DNA of 64,000 nucleotides, taken from positions 76,135 through 140,134 of the forward strand of contig CAZOOK010000010.1 of the NCBI GenBank assembly GCA_964581385.1, in the 5' to 3' direction. The position numbers and the translations under genes were made by a program. A model generated the notes under the pieces. It did not search any database. It was not told the DNA's origin and worked only from the letters and a program-made list of their open reading frames with translations. Below are positions 9,331 through 16,950 of the stretch, piece by piece. The stretch comes from CAZOOK01 sp964581385. GTDB lineage: Bacteria; Pseudomonadota; Gammaproteobacteria; Nevskiales; Nevskiaceae. Position 1 is the first letter of the stretch. The number at the start of each line of letters is the position of its first letter.

Positions 9331-9448
9331 CCGGCGCCGCCGGTTGCTCTGGTTTTTCGGGCTGTGGCTGGCCAGCGTCGTGACGCTGGCCGTGATCGCC
9401 GGCGCGCTGCGCTGGATATTTGGATTGGCGATGCTGCACCCGCCATAG
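9320..9448 (+). CDS. DUF2474 small membrane protein of the bd oxidase operon
   Basis: A 42-codon frame starts at ATG 9320, overlapping the cydB stop by 11 bases. The product begins MNTDRRRRLLWFFGLWLASV and has four Arg near the start, then one transmembrane helix (about residues 9-38) rich in Trp and Leu. It ends in HPP. DUF2474 proteins occur directly after CioB-type cydB and are the likely functional counterpart of CydX, the small subunit that stabilises the bd oxidase. The gene is shorter than most gene finders report. Operon position plus sequence pattern make it likely. Confidence 0.8.
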   Translation: MNTDRRRRLLWFFGLWLASVVTLAVIAGALRWIFGLAMLHPP

Positions 9449-9511
9449 ACGACCGAGACGAAGTCTTTCAGCCGGAAAACAAGATAGGCCGGCCCCTTCG
9501 AGTTTTCGACT

Positions 9512-10345
9512 CTATCCGGCCAGCAGCCGGCGTGCGCCTTCCAAGCATCGTTGCAGCCGCTCCCGCGGGCCGATGCCCGCTTCGGCCTGCGAGCGCAGCG
9601 GGACTTCGATGCCGATCACCAACCCGGACGGCAGGGCGGCGAGGACGTCGCGCAGCGGCAGCTCGCCCTCGCCTGGCACCATCCGCTCGAACATCGCTTC
9701 CTCCATGTAGCTGGGAATACGAGGAACAAGTGGTGCGTCGCTGAGCTGCGCATAGCCGATCAGAGAGGGATCGAGCGCGGCGATGTCCGCAGCGCCGGAG
9801 CCGGAGCGCACGAGATGCATGGTGTCGATGAGCAGGCGGAAATCCGGCCGGCCGACATGACGCAGCGCGGCGAGCGCGGTGGCCAGATCAGCGACCGCCA
9901 GGCCCGGTCCGAATTCGACGGTGGTCTCGATATCGAGCGCGCCCGCCATCCCGGCCAATTCGCCGAACTGATCGAAGCTGCGGGTGAGGTCGGGATCGAG
10001 ACTGACGGTGTTGATCCGTACGACGCCGAGTTCCGCCATCACCTGCAAATCCGCGGCGCGTTCGCGGATGTTGTCGCCCGCGCGAACGGAAAAGCCTTCG
10101 CCAAGCGAAATAGAGACGCCCCTGTCGCGCATCGCAGAGACCATCTCGCGCCTGAGCGCCGCGTCGTCCCGCAACGAGAAGGGTGCGTAACCGTGCGGGT
10201 TGAAGGGAGCCGGCGTCAGGCCCGTCGCGATGTAATGGCAGCCAAGATCCGCCGCGAGGTTGACGAACGCGACCGGCGGCAGTCCGAAAACGCTCAGATG
10301 CTCGATACCGAGCTTTTCCATGCGCACACTGTTGTTCGTCGTCAT
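9512..10345 (-). CDS. Sugar phosphate isomerase/epimerase-family TIM-barrel protein
   Basis: This 277-aa protein has the AP-endonuclease-2/xylose-isomerase-like TIM barrel pattern. Conserved acidic and His positions lie at ETTVEFGPG, LLIDTMHLVRSG and PGEGELPLRDVLAAL, matching metal-binding residues of the family. Members isomerise or dehydrate sugars or cyclitols (for example IolE/IolI), but the substrate is not evident. It follows an alcohol dehydrogenase 4 bases downstream of its stop, so they form one two-gene operon and likely work on the same carbohydrate-like compound. Confidence 0.8.
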   Translation of the reverse strand: MTTNNSVRMEKLGIEHLSVFGLPPVAFVNLAADLGCHYIATGLTPAPFNPHGYAPFSLRDDAALRREMVSAMRDRGVSISLGEGFSVRAGDNIRERAADLQVMAELGVVRINTVSLDPDLTRSFDQFGELAGMAGALDIETTVEFGPGLAVADLATALAALRHVGRPDFRLLIDTMHLVRSGSGAADIAALDPSLIGYAQLSDAPLVPRIPSYMEEAMFERMVPGEGELPLRDVLAALPSGLVIGIEVPLRSQAEAGIGPRERLQRCLEGARRLLAG

Positions 10346-10349
10346 GCGA

Positions 10350-11384
10350 TTACATGCGACGGGGATCGACCACTGTGCGCACAGGAGCAGAAGGATCGTT
10401 CATCTTGTGCAGCGCGTTCTCGACGCCGGTGAGGCCGATGCGGCCGCCGAGCCACGACGCGATGTCGACTTTGCCGTCAGCGATCGAGCGCAACGCGAGG
10501 TCAAGATCCTGCTGCTCTTCGCCGGCCGCGAAGTAGATCTTGAGCCGCTTCATCTGTGCCGGAGGAACATAGAGTTCTTCCGGCTCCAGGCAGAAGCCGC
10601 CGATCACGATGCGCGCGCCGAACCCGACCGAGCGGATGATCTCGTTGAGCAAGCCCGGCTTGCCGACGCATTCGTAAACCAGCGTCGCGCGACGCGTGCC
10701 GAGGCCGTGGACCGGACCATATGGCGAAAGCTCGCGCGGATCGATCGCCACATCCGCGCCCATGCGGATTGCGATGTCGCGCCGCTTCGCATCGAAGTCC
10801 GCGGCGACGATCGGACCCATGCCCATCAGCTTGAGTCCGACGATGACCCCGAGGCCGATCGCGCCGCAGCCAATCACCAGCGGGATGTCATCGCGCGTCG
10901 GTTCACCCATGCGCGCATGCTCGAGGCCGACCGACAGCGGCTCGGTCATCGCCGCCAGGTCGTCGTCGAGGCCGGCGGGAATCTCCATCAATGCGTTTTC
11001 GTCGAGCAGCATGTATTCGCCGAAGCCGCCGGGGCAATCGTGGCTCTGGCCGACGATCGAGTGTCCGCCCGCATGGCGCATCACGGGCTGCGAAGTCACC
11101 CTGGTGCCGGTCTTCAGCGGCCGCCGGCTGCCCGGACCGTAGTCGATGATCTCGCCAACATATTCGTGGCCCGGCACGATCACCCGATCGAGATCCAGGT
11201 TGGCATAAGGGCCGCCGAACTTGCGCGACATCTCGACCACCTTGTTGCCCGCATGCAGGAAGTGCGCATCCGACGCGCACAGCCCGCAGCTGTGCGTGCG
11301 CACCAGCGCCTGTCCCTGCGCGGGCACTGGATCGGGTACCTCTCCAACGTGGATTCGGTTCTTCAATAGATAGGCTGCTTTCAC
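10350..11384 (-). CDS. Zinc-dependent alcohol dehydrogenase (MDR family)
   Basis: This 344-aa medium-chain dehydrogenase has the catalytic zinc ligands Cys36 (GLCASD) and His73/Glu74 (PGHEYVG). A Rossmann nucleotide-binding fold follows at IGCGAIGLGVI. The structural-zinc lobe with four Cys, usual between residues 90 and 115, is absent. It should oxidise an alcohol or polyol with NAD(P)+. It is the first gene of a two-gene operon with the TIM-barrel isomerase. A TetR gene lies upstream in the same direction. Confidence 0.85.
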   Translation of the reverse strand: MKAAYLLKNRIHVGEVPDPVPAQGQALVRTHSCGLCASDAHFLHAGNKVVEMSRKFGGPYANLDLDRVIVPGHEYVGEIIDYGPGSRRPLKTGTRVTSQPVMRHAGGHSIVGQSHDCPGGFGEYMLLDENALMEIPAGLDDDLAAMTEPLSVGLEHARMGEPTRDDIPLVIGCGAIGLGVIVGLKLMGMGPIVAADFDAKRRDIAIRMGADVAIDPRELSPYGPVHGLGTRRATLVYECVGKPGLLNEIIRSVGFGARIVIGGFCLEPEELYVPPAQMKRLKIYFAAGEEQQDLDLALRSIADGKVDIASWLGGRIGLTGVENALHKMNDPSAPVRTVVDPRRM

Positions 11385-11604
11385 TTAATCATCCTCTAAT
11401 CGTCCTCTCGTTCGCCGCTTACGGCGGCGGACGACTCATTTTCCGGTGAAATCAAGTTCGAGCAAAACTCAGGCAGTACGCGCGCTGGATCGGAGCATGC
11501 AAGCGGTTGGTATCAGTTCCCGACGTTCTCGCTGTCCTCGGTGATTCCACCGGTCCCTATCTAACAAAGCGTAATCGGATGGTATCGATAAGCCGGACTC
11601 CGCC

Positions 11605-12231
11605 TCACTGGGATGCAGGTCGCTTTTTGGATCGGGAGCGTCGCGCCGTGCTTCGTTTAGCATATATCGTCGGCCTGACGATCATAGTCTCGTAGATCTC
11701 GGCGGCATCCTCGATCGCTAAAGGCTTGCGCTGCCGCAGCCACCACGAGAGCAATTCGATGGTCGAGCTCGCAATCAGAAGGATTGCAATATCGGCCGGG
11801 GGCCACGCTTTAGGCTGCGCACGCTTGGTAGCGATTTCCCGCGAAAGGCGCATGAATTCTTCGCGCATTGCACTTTCCGCACCACCCGTCAGAAGGGCTG
11901 ACCATAACGCGCGGTGATCGTCCACGTAGGTAAAAAGCGCTACCGCACCCGCACGCATATCGGTGGCCAAGGTAGCCGACATGGCCAGTGCGATGAGCTG
12001 CCGAATCTCCTCGGCCGCCACTTCGTTGAGTACCGTTTCTTTCGCCAAATAATGCCTATAGAACGTGGTGTAGCCCACGCCCGCTTCTTTACAGATATCC
12101 GGGATCGAGATCTGCTCTAGTGGCTCGCGTTCCAGGAGCCTTAGAAAAGCGTTTCGCACTGCTTCACGCGTCCGGACCGCGCGCGGGTCTCGCGCCGTGC
12201 GCAAGTGTGGCCTAAGGACTTTGTGACCCAT
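11605..12231 (-). CDS. TetR/AcrR-family transcriptional regulator
   Basis: The 208-aa regulator has an N-terminal TetR helix-turn-helix at about 18-65 (ISIPDICKEAGVGYTTFYRHY) and an alpha-helical ligand-binding half. A Lys/Arg-rich tail ends the protein. TetR proteins repress targets until a ligand binds. It is divergent from the beta-propeller gene and shares with it a 313-bp gap that holds a perfect 21-bp inverted repeat, a likely operator. It may also serve the dehydrogenase operon downstream in the same direction. Confidence 0.9.
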   Translation of the reverse strand: MGHKVLRPHLRTARDPRAVRTREAVRNAFLRLLEREPLEQISIPDICKEAGVGYTTFYRHYLAKETVLNEVAAEEIRQLIALAMSATLATDMRAGAVALFTYVDDHRALWSALLTGGAESAMREEFMRLSREIATKRAQPKAWPPADIAILLIASSTIELLSWWLRQRKPLAIEDAAEIYETMIVRPTIYAKRSTARRSRSKKRPASQ

Positions 12232-12544
12232 GCTCTCGCTTGCCTAAAAAGTGGCGAGTGTGCCAAGCCGACGAGCCGCCTTGCAATTCAGGCCCATGCA
12301 GCAGGTGCGACGATAACTAGATCATCCATCTCCAATACTACACTGCGAACGGCCTATCGCTTGACGTAGCAAGCCATTGACTCGCTACGGCAATTCGATC
12401 ATTCCCCTATGGGCTGCCACCAAACCGGTGGCCATTCAGTTGACGCATGCCGTCGTCTGTGAAACGATCCGTTTCACAATTATAGAGGGTAATGCTGCGC
12501 CGCAAGACGTGGCGGCCCCGGCAACATAGGAAGGAGGAATCACC
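12232..12544. other. Divergent intergenic region, TetR to beta-propeller
   Basis: No gene is seen. It holds the 21-bp inverted repeat listed separately and, at 12531-12538, a strong Shine-Dalgarno (AAGGAGGA) for the beta-propeller gene. A TATAGA hexamer at 12481-12486 could be its -10 element, just downstream of the operator. Confidence 0.5.
12458..12478. promoter_or_regulatory. 21-bp perfect inverted repeat, TetR-operator candidate
   Basis: TGTGAAACG, three bases, CGTTTCACA: 9-bp arms with no mismatch. It lies in the divergent gap between a TetR gene and the beta-propeller gene and directly upstream of a TATAGA sequence, so a bound repressor would block the promoter. The pairing with this TetR is inferred from position. 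Confidence 0.65.
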
Positions 12545-13675
12545 ATGCGTAAACAACTGAAAAACCAACATCCCGAAACTTCGTACTGTGGGGACCATAT
12601 CCGCGACCAGGATATGCCGACAGAACACAAGCGGTCCGGAATCACGTTGCCCAAACGCACCGCCCTCGCACTCGGCACATTGATGCTTGCAGGGCTGTCA
12701 TTGAGCGCGGGTTTCCCGACTGCGGCATTGGCGCAAGCGACGGAAGCCTGCAGCGGCAAATTGTATGCTGCCACCTCGTATTCGGACGCCGTCAGCGTGA
12801 TTGATACACAGTCGAACGCAATCATCACCACCATCTCGGTCGGCCATCATCCTGCCCAGATGGTCTTTACGCCGGACCACAAGCAGATCTATGTGACGAA
12901 CAGCGGGGAAACGTCGCTTTCAGTAATCGACGTCGCGACAAACGCCGTTGTAAAAACCATTCCCTTGGATGACTCTCCACTCGGCATAGCCATTACCCCC
13001 GATGGCAAACGGCTCGCTCTCTCCTCGGAGAAGGGCCAGATCAAAATCCTCACGCTCGCGACCAATGAAAGTACTCCACCGATCGCCGTTAAGTTGGTTC
13101 CTGAACAAATCCGCATGACGCCGGATGGAAAATACCTGTATGTCCTGAGCTTCCTAGCCAGCCAGGTGGAGGTCATCGATGTCGACAAGGCGCAGATTAT
13201 TGCCACGATTCCGATCAAAGACGCGAACGGTGGGATTGTTCCAGCATTTCCATACAACGGCCTGATGTCGTCAGACGGGAAAACGCTGTACGTCGCGGCC
13301 CTTTTTGACAACTTCATGGCCGTCATCGATACCACCTCCAATGCTATCGTGAATACTTGGCCGGCTACGTCTCCCGTGGGAATTCAGTCTAGCCCGGATC
13401 ACACAAAGCTCTACATCACGAACTACTACGGTGCCTCGTCCATCAGTGAATACGACGCTGCCACGGGCGAGCTCTTGAGAAATCAACCCCTAAACGTTCA
13501 CAAACCCGCTTTTATGGCTTTGCGTGAAGACGGCAAATACCTGTATATCGGTCAGGCCTTCGGCAAGACCTTGACGGTTTTTGACACGGATACATGGACC
13601 GTCAAGAAAGAACTCAAGGTGGGCAAGGGAGCCAACGCACTACTGATTTGCAATTCGCCCTCTCCACCGTCCTGA
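12545..13675 (+). CDS. YVTN-family (YncE-like) beta-propeller protein, exported
   Basis: The 376-aa protein carries an N-terminal hydrophilic stretch, then a signal-like hydrophobic segment (about 38-62, TALALGTLMLAGLSLSA) ending near AALA. The mature part is a seven-bladed propeller of about 40-residue repeats, seen as VSVIDTQSNAIITTI, LSVIDVATNAVVKTI, VEVIDVDKAQIIATI and MAVIDTTSNAIVNTW, each with TPDGK. Such proteins sit in the periplasm and often accompany catabolic or quinoprotein systems; the ligand is unknown. ATG 12545 follows a very good Shine-Dalgarno; a later ATG at 12614 would give a more normal signal peptide. Confidence 0.85.
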   Translation: MRKQLKNQHPETSYCGDHIRDQDMPTEHKRSGITLPKRTALALGTLMLAGLSLSAGFPTAALAQATEACSGKLYAATSYSDAVSVIDTQSNAIITTISVGHHPAQMVFTPDHKQIYVTNSGETSLSVIDVATNAVVKTIPLDDSPLGIAITPDGKRLALSSEKGQIKILTLATNESTPPIAVKLVPEQIRMTPDGKYLYVLSFLASQVEVIDVDKAQIIATIPIKDANGGIVPAFPYNGLMSSDGKTLYVAALFDNFMAVIDTTSNAIVNTWPATSPVGIQSSPDHTKLYITNYYGASSISEYDAATGELLRNQPLNVHKPAFMALREDGKYLYIGQAFGKTLTVFDTDTWTVKKELKVGKGANALLICNSPSPPS

Positions 13676-13967
13676 TCAGGCATAGCGGACAATCCGCTGG
13701 ATCTCGGAGTACGTATAAGTGCAGCGCATTGCGCCGGATGTATGCAGGCGCACTGTTGGATGGGGTGAAATACTGCCTCACCGGCGCAATGCGGCTGATC
13801 ATCTGAAGAGTCTGTATCGTTTGGATCATGGATCGTTTCTTCTGAAGTGACGTGGCGATCTTGAAGTAGATAGCCACATCAAATAGAAGCTCGAATCCAG
13901 CGACAGTCAGCCAGCTCTTGATCGAAACGATCACGCAGTTGGACCATGATGGGCGTCCGAACTTCGC

Positions 13968-14483
13968 TCATACCCGGCCTTTCAGTACATCATAGGAAGG
14001 GTCGGAACGATCGCGGCGCCCGATATCGTGATCTCCCATCGCGATTACGTCGCGTACTTCGTCGAAATCGCGGATGGAGATGCGCTTGTCCAGGCCCCAG
14101 CAGCCGTTGCGCCGTGACCATCGGTCAATATAGCGACCCCAGACCGTCACCTGCTTGAGCCGCCCGTCGCGCATGATGCGCAGCGAGGCGGTCACGTAGG
14201 ATTCGCTGCCAGCGTGATCGCCGTTCACGTTCAGGTCGATGATGATGTTGGAGACCTGATGCGAGTGGTGCAGCGCGTGCCGGTGCTGCGCGCAGATATG
14301 GTCGATCACGCCACGTCCGTTGCCTTGATAGACCGCCTCGCCATAGTCGGCGATCGCGTCCTCGTGCCAGATCGAATGGCCGAGCGGGATGTCGAGCCGG
14401 TCCACAGATCGGCAATAACGGTAGATGAGATCGGTGATCTGTTGACGGTCAACTACCGAGTGCAGGCTTTCAACATCGTTCAT
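13968..14483 (-). CDS. SnoaL-like (NTF2-fold) protein
   Basis: This 171-aa protein starts with the pattern IYRYCRSVDRLD that is typical of SnoaL_4-type polyketide/aromatic-ring family members, with an acidic-rich pocket (WHEDAIADYGEAVYQG) and paired His (RHALHHSHQVSNI). NTF2-fold proteins of this class act as isomerases, dehydratases or small-ligand-binding proteins in catabolism of aromatics or steroids. It lies 28 bases after an SDR gene on the same strand and likely shares its operon. The substrate is not shown. Confidence 0.8.
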   Translation of the reverse strand: MNDVESLHSVVDRQQITDLIYRYCRSVDRLDIPLGHSIWHEDAIADYGEAVYQGNGRGVIDHICAQHRHALHHSHQVSNIIIDLNVNGDHAGSESYVTASLRIMRDGRLKQVTVWGRYIDRWSRRNGCWGLDKRISIRDFDEVRDVIAMGDHDIGRRDRSDPSYDVLKGRV

Positions 14484-14511
14484 CGTGGCACCCTTGCGGC
14501 TTTCCGCCGCC

Positions 14512-15315
14512 TCAGCTGTTGCCGAATACGCGCTTGCTCATCTTATCGATCATCAAAATGCGCTCCCGGCGCATGGCAGCGGAGTTGGGCGCGAAGCCTA
14601 GGGCATCGTCCGCTGCCCCCCAGTTGTGAACCGGGCCCTGTGCAAGGCGATCAAGACCGACCGTCGCCACATCTTCAGGGGACGCGATGTTGTCCGGAAC
14701 CGGCATTCCTTTCTCGGCGAGGAGTTTGCGGAACGCCGGCGTATCGGTCTGCCCGAGGACTAGGTTGAGTACATCGACGCCGCGGGGACGAAGCTCCGCC
14801 CAAAGCGCTTCTCCCAAACACAGCGTGAACGCCTTGCTCGCCGAATAGGTGGCCATGAAGCTGGCTCCACCATAGCAGGCACCGGAATTGACGAGCAGCA
14901 GGCCGCCTTTCCGTCGCTCGCTCATCAACCTGCCGAAATGGTGACAGCACCGCATCATCGTCACGACATTCCGCTGGACTTGATCCAGCCAAACGGCGAT
15001 ATCGCGATCGAGAAAATGGGCTCCATTCGGGTCGGCTCCCGCGTTACTGACAAACAGCCCGACTTCGCGATCACCGACCGCGGCGATGATCCGATCGAAG
15101 GCGTCGGGCGCGGCCAGATCGATGCTCGCCGTGATGCACTCGACGCCAGTTTCGGCGCGGATATCTTTGGCCAGAGCAGCCAGTGGCTCTGCACGACGGG
15201 CGATGAGGATGGATGGCACGCCGTTCGCTGCGATCCTGCGAGCGAAGGCCTGTCCGGTGCCCTCTGAAGCGCCGGCAACAACAGCCCAAGGTCCATAGCG
15301 GTCTGAAAAGCTCAT
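14512..15315 (-). CDS. Short-chain dehydrogenase/reductase (SDR)
   Basis: The 267-aa enzyme has the cofactor motif AGASEGTG (residues 14-21, a slight change from TGxxxGxG), the NAG motif and the catalytic YSASK. It oxidises or reduces a hydroxyl or keto group with NAD(P)(H). Its N-terminus (SDRYGPWAVV) closely resembles that of the SDR at 15969-16784, so the two are paralogues that flank a MarR-type regulator. It is divergent from that regulator and followed by the SnoaL-like gene. Confidence 0.9.
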   Translation of the reverse strand: MSFSDRYGPWAVVAGASEGTGQAFARRIAANGVPSILIARRAEPLAALAKDIRAETGVECITASIDLAAPDAFDRIIAAVGDREVGLFVSNAGADPNGAHFLDRDIAVWLDQVQRNVVTMMRCCHHFGRLMSERRKGGLLLVNSGACYGGASFMATYSASKAFTLCLGEALWAELRPRGVDVLNLVLGQTDTPAFRKLLAEKGMPVPDNIASPEDVATVGLDRLAQGPVHNWGAADDALGFAPNSAAMRRERILMIDKMSKRVFGNS

Positions 15316-15477
15316 AACTCTCTCTTTATTGATTGATCACATTGAACGGAATGCCTCAGCCGTGCTGAGTCAGACGGCCGCAACGCCGAATTCCCGGACA
15401 TCAGGGCGAATCAAATGCTCCCCCAATTGCTATTGTCTGGCAGAATTCTTACCTTAGTTTAGAATATCACTTAATTA

Positions 15478-15972
15478 ATGAATATTCACAATATGATTAA
15501 TATATCAACGCGCACCCTAGGCGACGACGAACACCGTTTCATCAACGAGATTGCTTCGCTGTTGGCGCCCTGGGGCATGCCGGTGATGTCCGGGCGCGTT
15601 TTTGGCTATGTGCTCCTGAACCAGGGACCAGTCAGCGTGAACCAGATCGCCGCCGATCTAAAGACGAGCAAGGTCGGTGCCTGGAACGCGGCGCGCCGGC
15701 TGGAAGAGTTTGGGCATGTGCGCCGTTATGGCGAGCCCGGCAGCAAGAGAGCGCTCTACGGACCCACGGACAATTTCGCCGCTCCGCTCGTGGAACAGTG
15801 TTCGCTGCTTGGAGCTCTTGGGATTTTGCTGCAGAAACGCGCATCCACGACCGCCAAGGGAGACGTCGCGGTGCGGCTTCAGGAAATGGCTCAGTTCTAT
15901 CTTTCGATGCGACAGGCGATGGAAGCGGCGGTGAAGAAGTTAAACGCAAGCAGATCTGTCAAAAAGCGATGA
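15478..15972 (+). CDS. MarR/GbsR-family transcriptional regulator
   Basis: The 164-aa regulator has a winged-helix domain at about 35-95 (VSVNQIAADLKTSKVGAWNAARRLEEFGHV, then a wing with RRYGEPGSKRALYG) and helical ends for dimerisation. GbsR/MarR proteins bind AT-rich palindromes and respond to small ligands. It is divergent from one SDR and overlaps the next SDR by 4 bases (ATGA), so it likely controls both. TTAATTAA at 15471-15478 touches the start codon and could be part of its site. No Shine-Dalgarno is seen for ATG 15478. Confidence 0.85.
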   Translation: MNIHNMINISTRTLGDDEHRFINEIASLLAPWGMPVMSGRVFGYVLLNQGPVSVNQIAADLKTSKVGAWNAARRLEEFGHVRRYGEPGSKRALYGPTDNFAAPLVEQCSLLGALGILLQKRASTTAKGDVAVRLQEMAQFYLSMRQAMEAAVKKLNASRSVKKR

Positions 15973-16784
15973 ACATATCCTTCGCGGAGCGTTACGGACC
16001 TTGGGCGATTGTCACCGGCGCCTCATCGGGCATCGGCGAGCAATTCGCCACTGTGCTCGCCGAGCGCGGGCTCAACGTGGTCATTGTGGCAAGACGCAAG
16101 GATCGGCTTGATCGTCTCGCCGCGGAACTCACCGCAAGGCACGGCGTTCAGGTGCAAGCTCTTGAGCTCGACTTGGCCGCCGCAGATTTTCTGCAGATCT
16201 TGCTCAACGCCACGGCGGACAAGGATGTCGGCCTTGTCATTTCCAACGCCGGGTTCGGCCTCAAAGGATTGCATCACCTGCAGGAACAGGGGCGGCTCGA
16301 CAGCATGCTAAACGTCAATGTGCGCGCGCCCACGCTGATTGCCCAGGCGTTCGCACCCAGGCTCATTGAAAGAGGGAAAGGCGGGATACTCATCACGGGC
16401 TCGGTCGAGGGGTTTCTGGGCTTTCCTTGGTCAGCCGCCTATGCCGCGACCAAGGCATTTGTGCACTCGCTGGGCGAGGCACTTTGGGCCGAGTTGAAAC
16501 CTCATGGCGTCGATGTGCTGGTGCTGGCACCCAGCGCCACCGATACGGACGCCGTCAGCCTTCAGGGATTTGACGCCAGCCAGATGCATAACCTGATGCC
16601 GCCGCGGCAAGTGGCGCAAATGGCCCTTGCCCATCTCAAGTACGGACCGACTTATGTGCCGGGCGCGATGAATCGGGCGATGGTCCGCTTTCTCATGCTG
16701 CTGCCTCGGCGCTGGGCGGTCACCCTGGCGGGCAAGGGGACGAAAGCAGCCATGGACAAAGCCGAAAATCGCAAACCGTTCTGA
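15969..16784 (+). CDS. Short-chain dehydrogenase/reductase (SDR), paralogue
   Basis: This 271-aa SDR has TGASSGIG (residues 16-23), NAGFG and catalytic YAATK. It starts at ATG 15969, overlapping the regulator stop by 4 bases, so the two are translationally coupled. The N-terminus (AERYGPWAIV) and the ALWAELKPHGVDVL stretch closely match the SDR at 14512-15315 (ALWAELRPRGVDVL). An NAD(P)-dependent hydroxyl/keto conversion is expected, with an unknown substrate. Confidence 0.9.
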   Translation: MNISFAERYGPWAIVTGASSGIGEQFATVLAERGLNVVIVARRKDRLDRLAAELTARHGVQVQALELDLAAADFLQILLNATADKDVGLVISNAGFGLKGLHHLQEQGRLDSMLNVNVRAPTLIAQAFAPRLIERGKGGILITGSVEGFLGFPWSAAYAATKAFVHSLGEALWAELKPHGVDVLVLAPSATDTDAVSLQGFDASQMHNLMPPRQVAQMALAHLKYGPTYVPGAMNRAMVRFLMLLPRRWAVTLAGKGTKAAMDKAENRKPF

Positions 16785-16950
16785 TGTAGCGCTTGAGAGC
16801 GAATTCGAACGACGCGCTCTTTTCTCACACTCCGACATGCCAAGCAGCCTGCCGGACTTGGGATAACCTATAGGGTTTCGGGTGGTGAACGAAGCACCGC
16901 CCAAATCCTCAAACGATTACCCAAGTCCGACGGGCTGCTGGCAATCCCGC

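Noticed and set aside
13614..13934. 106-aa minus frame after the beta-propeller gene
   Set aside because: It overlaps the end of the propeller gene and shows no motif. The gap holds only small inverted repeats (13684-13698 and 13726-13792) without a T-run.
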